A DNA stretch of 22,176 nucleotides from DASXTS01 sp036505275 (lineage in GTDB: Bacteria > Actinomycetota > Actinomycetes > Mycobacteriales > Pseudonocardiaceae), in the NCBI GenBank assembly GCA_036505275.1, contig DASXTS010000071.1:1-22176 (forward strand), read 5' to 3'. The position numbers were made by a program, and so were the translations under genes. The notes beneath the pieces were generated by a model. It made no database searches and was not told the origin of the DNA. It was given only the letters and a program-made list of their open reading frames with translations. Of the stretch, positions 21,050-22,176 are shown one piece after another; position 1 is the stretch's first letter, and each line of letters starts with the position of its first letter.

Positions 21050-22176
21050 GTGAGCAGCACACCGGTGCGGCCGAGTCGGGACGGCATCGTGCCGTGGCCC
21101 GAGGACGTGGCGGCCCGCTACGTTGCGACGGGGTACTGGCGGGGGCAGCCGCTCGGAACCGAGCTGGCGGCCGCCGCTGACGCGAGGCCGGACGCGGTGG
21201 CGATCGTCGACGGCGAGCTGCGGCTGAGCTATCGGGAGCTGATGGCGCGGGCCGACGGCGCCGCGCTTCGGCTGCGCGAGCTCGGACTGCGCCCGGACGA
21301 CCGGATCCTGGTGCAGCTGCCCAACGGCTGGGAGTTCGCCGTGCTGACGCTGGCCTGCCTGCGGCTGGGCGTGCTTGCGGTGATGGCGCTGCCGGCGCAC
21401 CGCGGGCACGAGCTGTCCTACCTGGCCGCGCACGCCGAGGCGGTGGCGATCGCCGTTCCGGACAGTGACCGCGGCTTCGACCACCAGGCGCTGGCCCACC
21501 AGATCGCCGCCGACACGGCGACGCTGACCCACGTGCTCGTCGCCGGCGACGGTGCCCCTGACGCTGTCCGGGCCGGCAGTGTGGACCTGCGAGCGCTGTG
21601 CCGGCCGGCCGAAGATCCGGCCCTGGCCCGGCGGGAGCTGGACCGGCAGGCCCCGAGCAGCCGAGCGGTGGCGCTGTTCCTGCTCTCCGGCGGCACCACG
21701 GGGCTGCCCAAGCTGATCGCCCGCACCCACGACGACTACGCCTACAACATCAGGCGTGTCGCGGAGCTGTCCGGGTTCGGCCCGGACACCGTCTACCTGG
21801 CCGCTCTGCCTCTCGGGCACAACTTCCCGCTGGGCAACCCCGGACTGCTCGGTACGCTGCTGGTCGGCGGCCGCGTGGTGATCGCCCCGTCGCCCGCGCC
21901 GGAGAAGGCGTTCCCGCTGATCGAGCGTGCGGGCGTGACGGCCACCGCGCTGGTCCCGGCGATCACCCAGCGCTGGCTGGAGTACCGCGAGTCGGATACC
22001 AGACACGACCTGAGCTCGCTGCGGCTGCTACAGGTCGGCGGGGCGCGGCTGGCCGACCACCTGGCCGCCCAGGTCCGGCCGGTGCTCGGCTGCACGCTGC
22101 AACAGGGCTACGGCATGGCCGAGGGGTTGATCTGCCTGACCAGGATGGACGACCCGGACGAGGTGATCTGCCACAC
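21050..22176 (+). CDS. Aryl-acid AMP ligase, DhbE/EntE-like (3' end cut by window edge)
   Basis: About 375 residues are visible of a stand-alone adenylation enzyme that activates an aromatic acid as the aryl-AMP and normally transfers it to an aryl carrier protein. It follows E. coli EntE closely: PEDVAARYVATGYWRGQPL near the N terminus, LLSGGTTGLPKLIARTHDDY (211-230; P-loop), PLGHNFPLGNPGLLG with the aryl-acid HN pair at 257-258, ALVPAITQRWL, LLQVGGARL, and QGYGMAEGLI. The GTG at 21050 is preceded by GGAGGG. The hinge and catalytic Lys lie outside the window. HN-type enzymes accept salicylate, 2,3-dihydroxybenzoate, 3-hydroxypicolinate or anthranilate-like acids. No gene making such an acid is in the window, so it should lie further right or elsewhere. 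The aryl unit might prime the KS system or cap a product. Confidence 0.94.
   Translation, partial: MSSTPVRPSRDGIVPWPEDVAARYVATGYWRGQPLGTELAAAADARPDAVAIVDGELRLSYRELMARADGAALRLRELGLRPDDRILVQLPNGWEFAVLTLACLRLGVLAVMALPAHRGHELSYLAAHAEAVAIAVPDSDRGFDHQALAHQIAADTATLTHVLVAGDGAPDAVRAGSVDLRALCRPAEDPALARRELDRQAPSSRAVALFLLSGGTTGLPKLIARTHDDYAYNIRRVAELSGFGPDTVYLAALPLGHNFPLGNPGLLGTLLVGGRVVIAPSPAPEKAFPLIERAGVTATALVPAITQRWLEYRESDTRHDLSSLRLLQVGGARLADHLAAQVRPVLGCTLQQGYGMAEGLICLTRMDDPDEVICH

Overview
The window is very GC-rich with strong codon bias, GTG starts, purine-rich ribosome binding sites and many 4-base stop/start overlaps. It reads as a high-GC actinomycete chromosome. A Pseudonocardiales-type genus is a guess; nothing here fixes the taxon. 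Coding density is high. I see no rRNA, tRNA, CRISPR array, transposase, transporter or regulator gene.

Left, minus strand (5410 down to 1): a compact operon of two adjacent acyl-CoA dehydrogenases of different subtypes, an SsuD-like flavin-dependent monooxygenase, a 22-codon ORF, and an NAD-dependent DNA ligase cut by the window edge. A 197-bp divergent promoter region (5411-5607) separates it from the plus-strand genes.

Right, plus strand (5608 to the end): an FadA5-like thiolase and a CaiB-type CoA-transferase come first. After a 149-bp gap with a 10-bp direct repeat there is a tightly coupled block: FabG-type ketoreductase, a double-hotdog dehydratase, an acyl carrier protein, two KS/chain-length-factor-like pairs (KS1 active with KS2 lacking Cys, then KS3 active with KS4 lacking Cys), an alpha/beta hydrolase and a double-hotdog thioesterase-like protein. 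This is a dissociated, highly reducing type II PKS/FAS-like assembly line. After a structured 78-bp gap follow a DsbA/kappa-GST-fold isomerase-like protein, a 44-residue peptide ending in a Cys/Ser/Gly-rich tail, a class II aldolase-family protein, an acyl-CoA synthetase, a CYP125/124/142-like P450 and an aryl-acid AMP ligase (DhbE/EntE family) that runs off the edge.

Together the genes look like part of a biosynthetic gene cluster. Free-standing KS/CLF pairs, one ACP, KR and DH would build a reduced or unsaturated acyl chain. The acyl-CoA dehydrogenases, thiolase, CoA-transferase, acyl-CoA synthetase and P450 would process or supply CoA-bound acyl groups, and the aryl-AMP ligase would bring in an aromatic acid. 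The most unusual element is the 44-residue peptide gene, overlapping both neighbours (GTGA and ATGA). It could be a ribosomal precursor peptide, which would make this a possible lipid/aryl/peptide hybrid pathway. No dedicated peptide-modifying enzyme is visible inside the window, so that reading remains a hypothesis.
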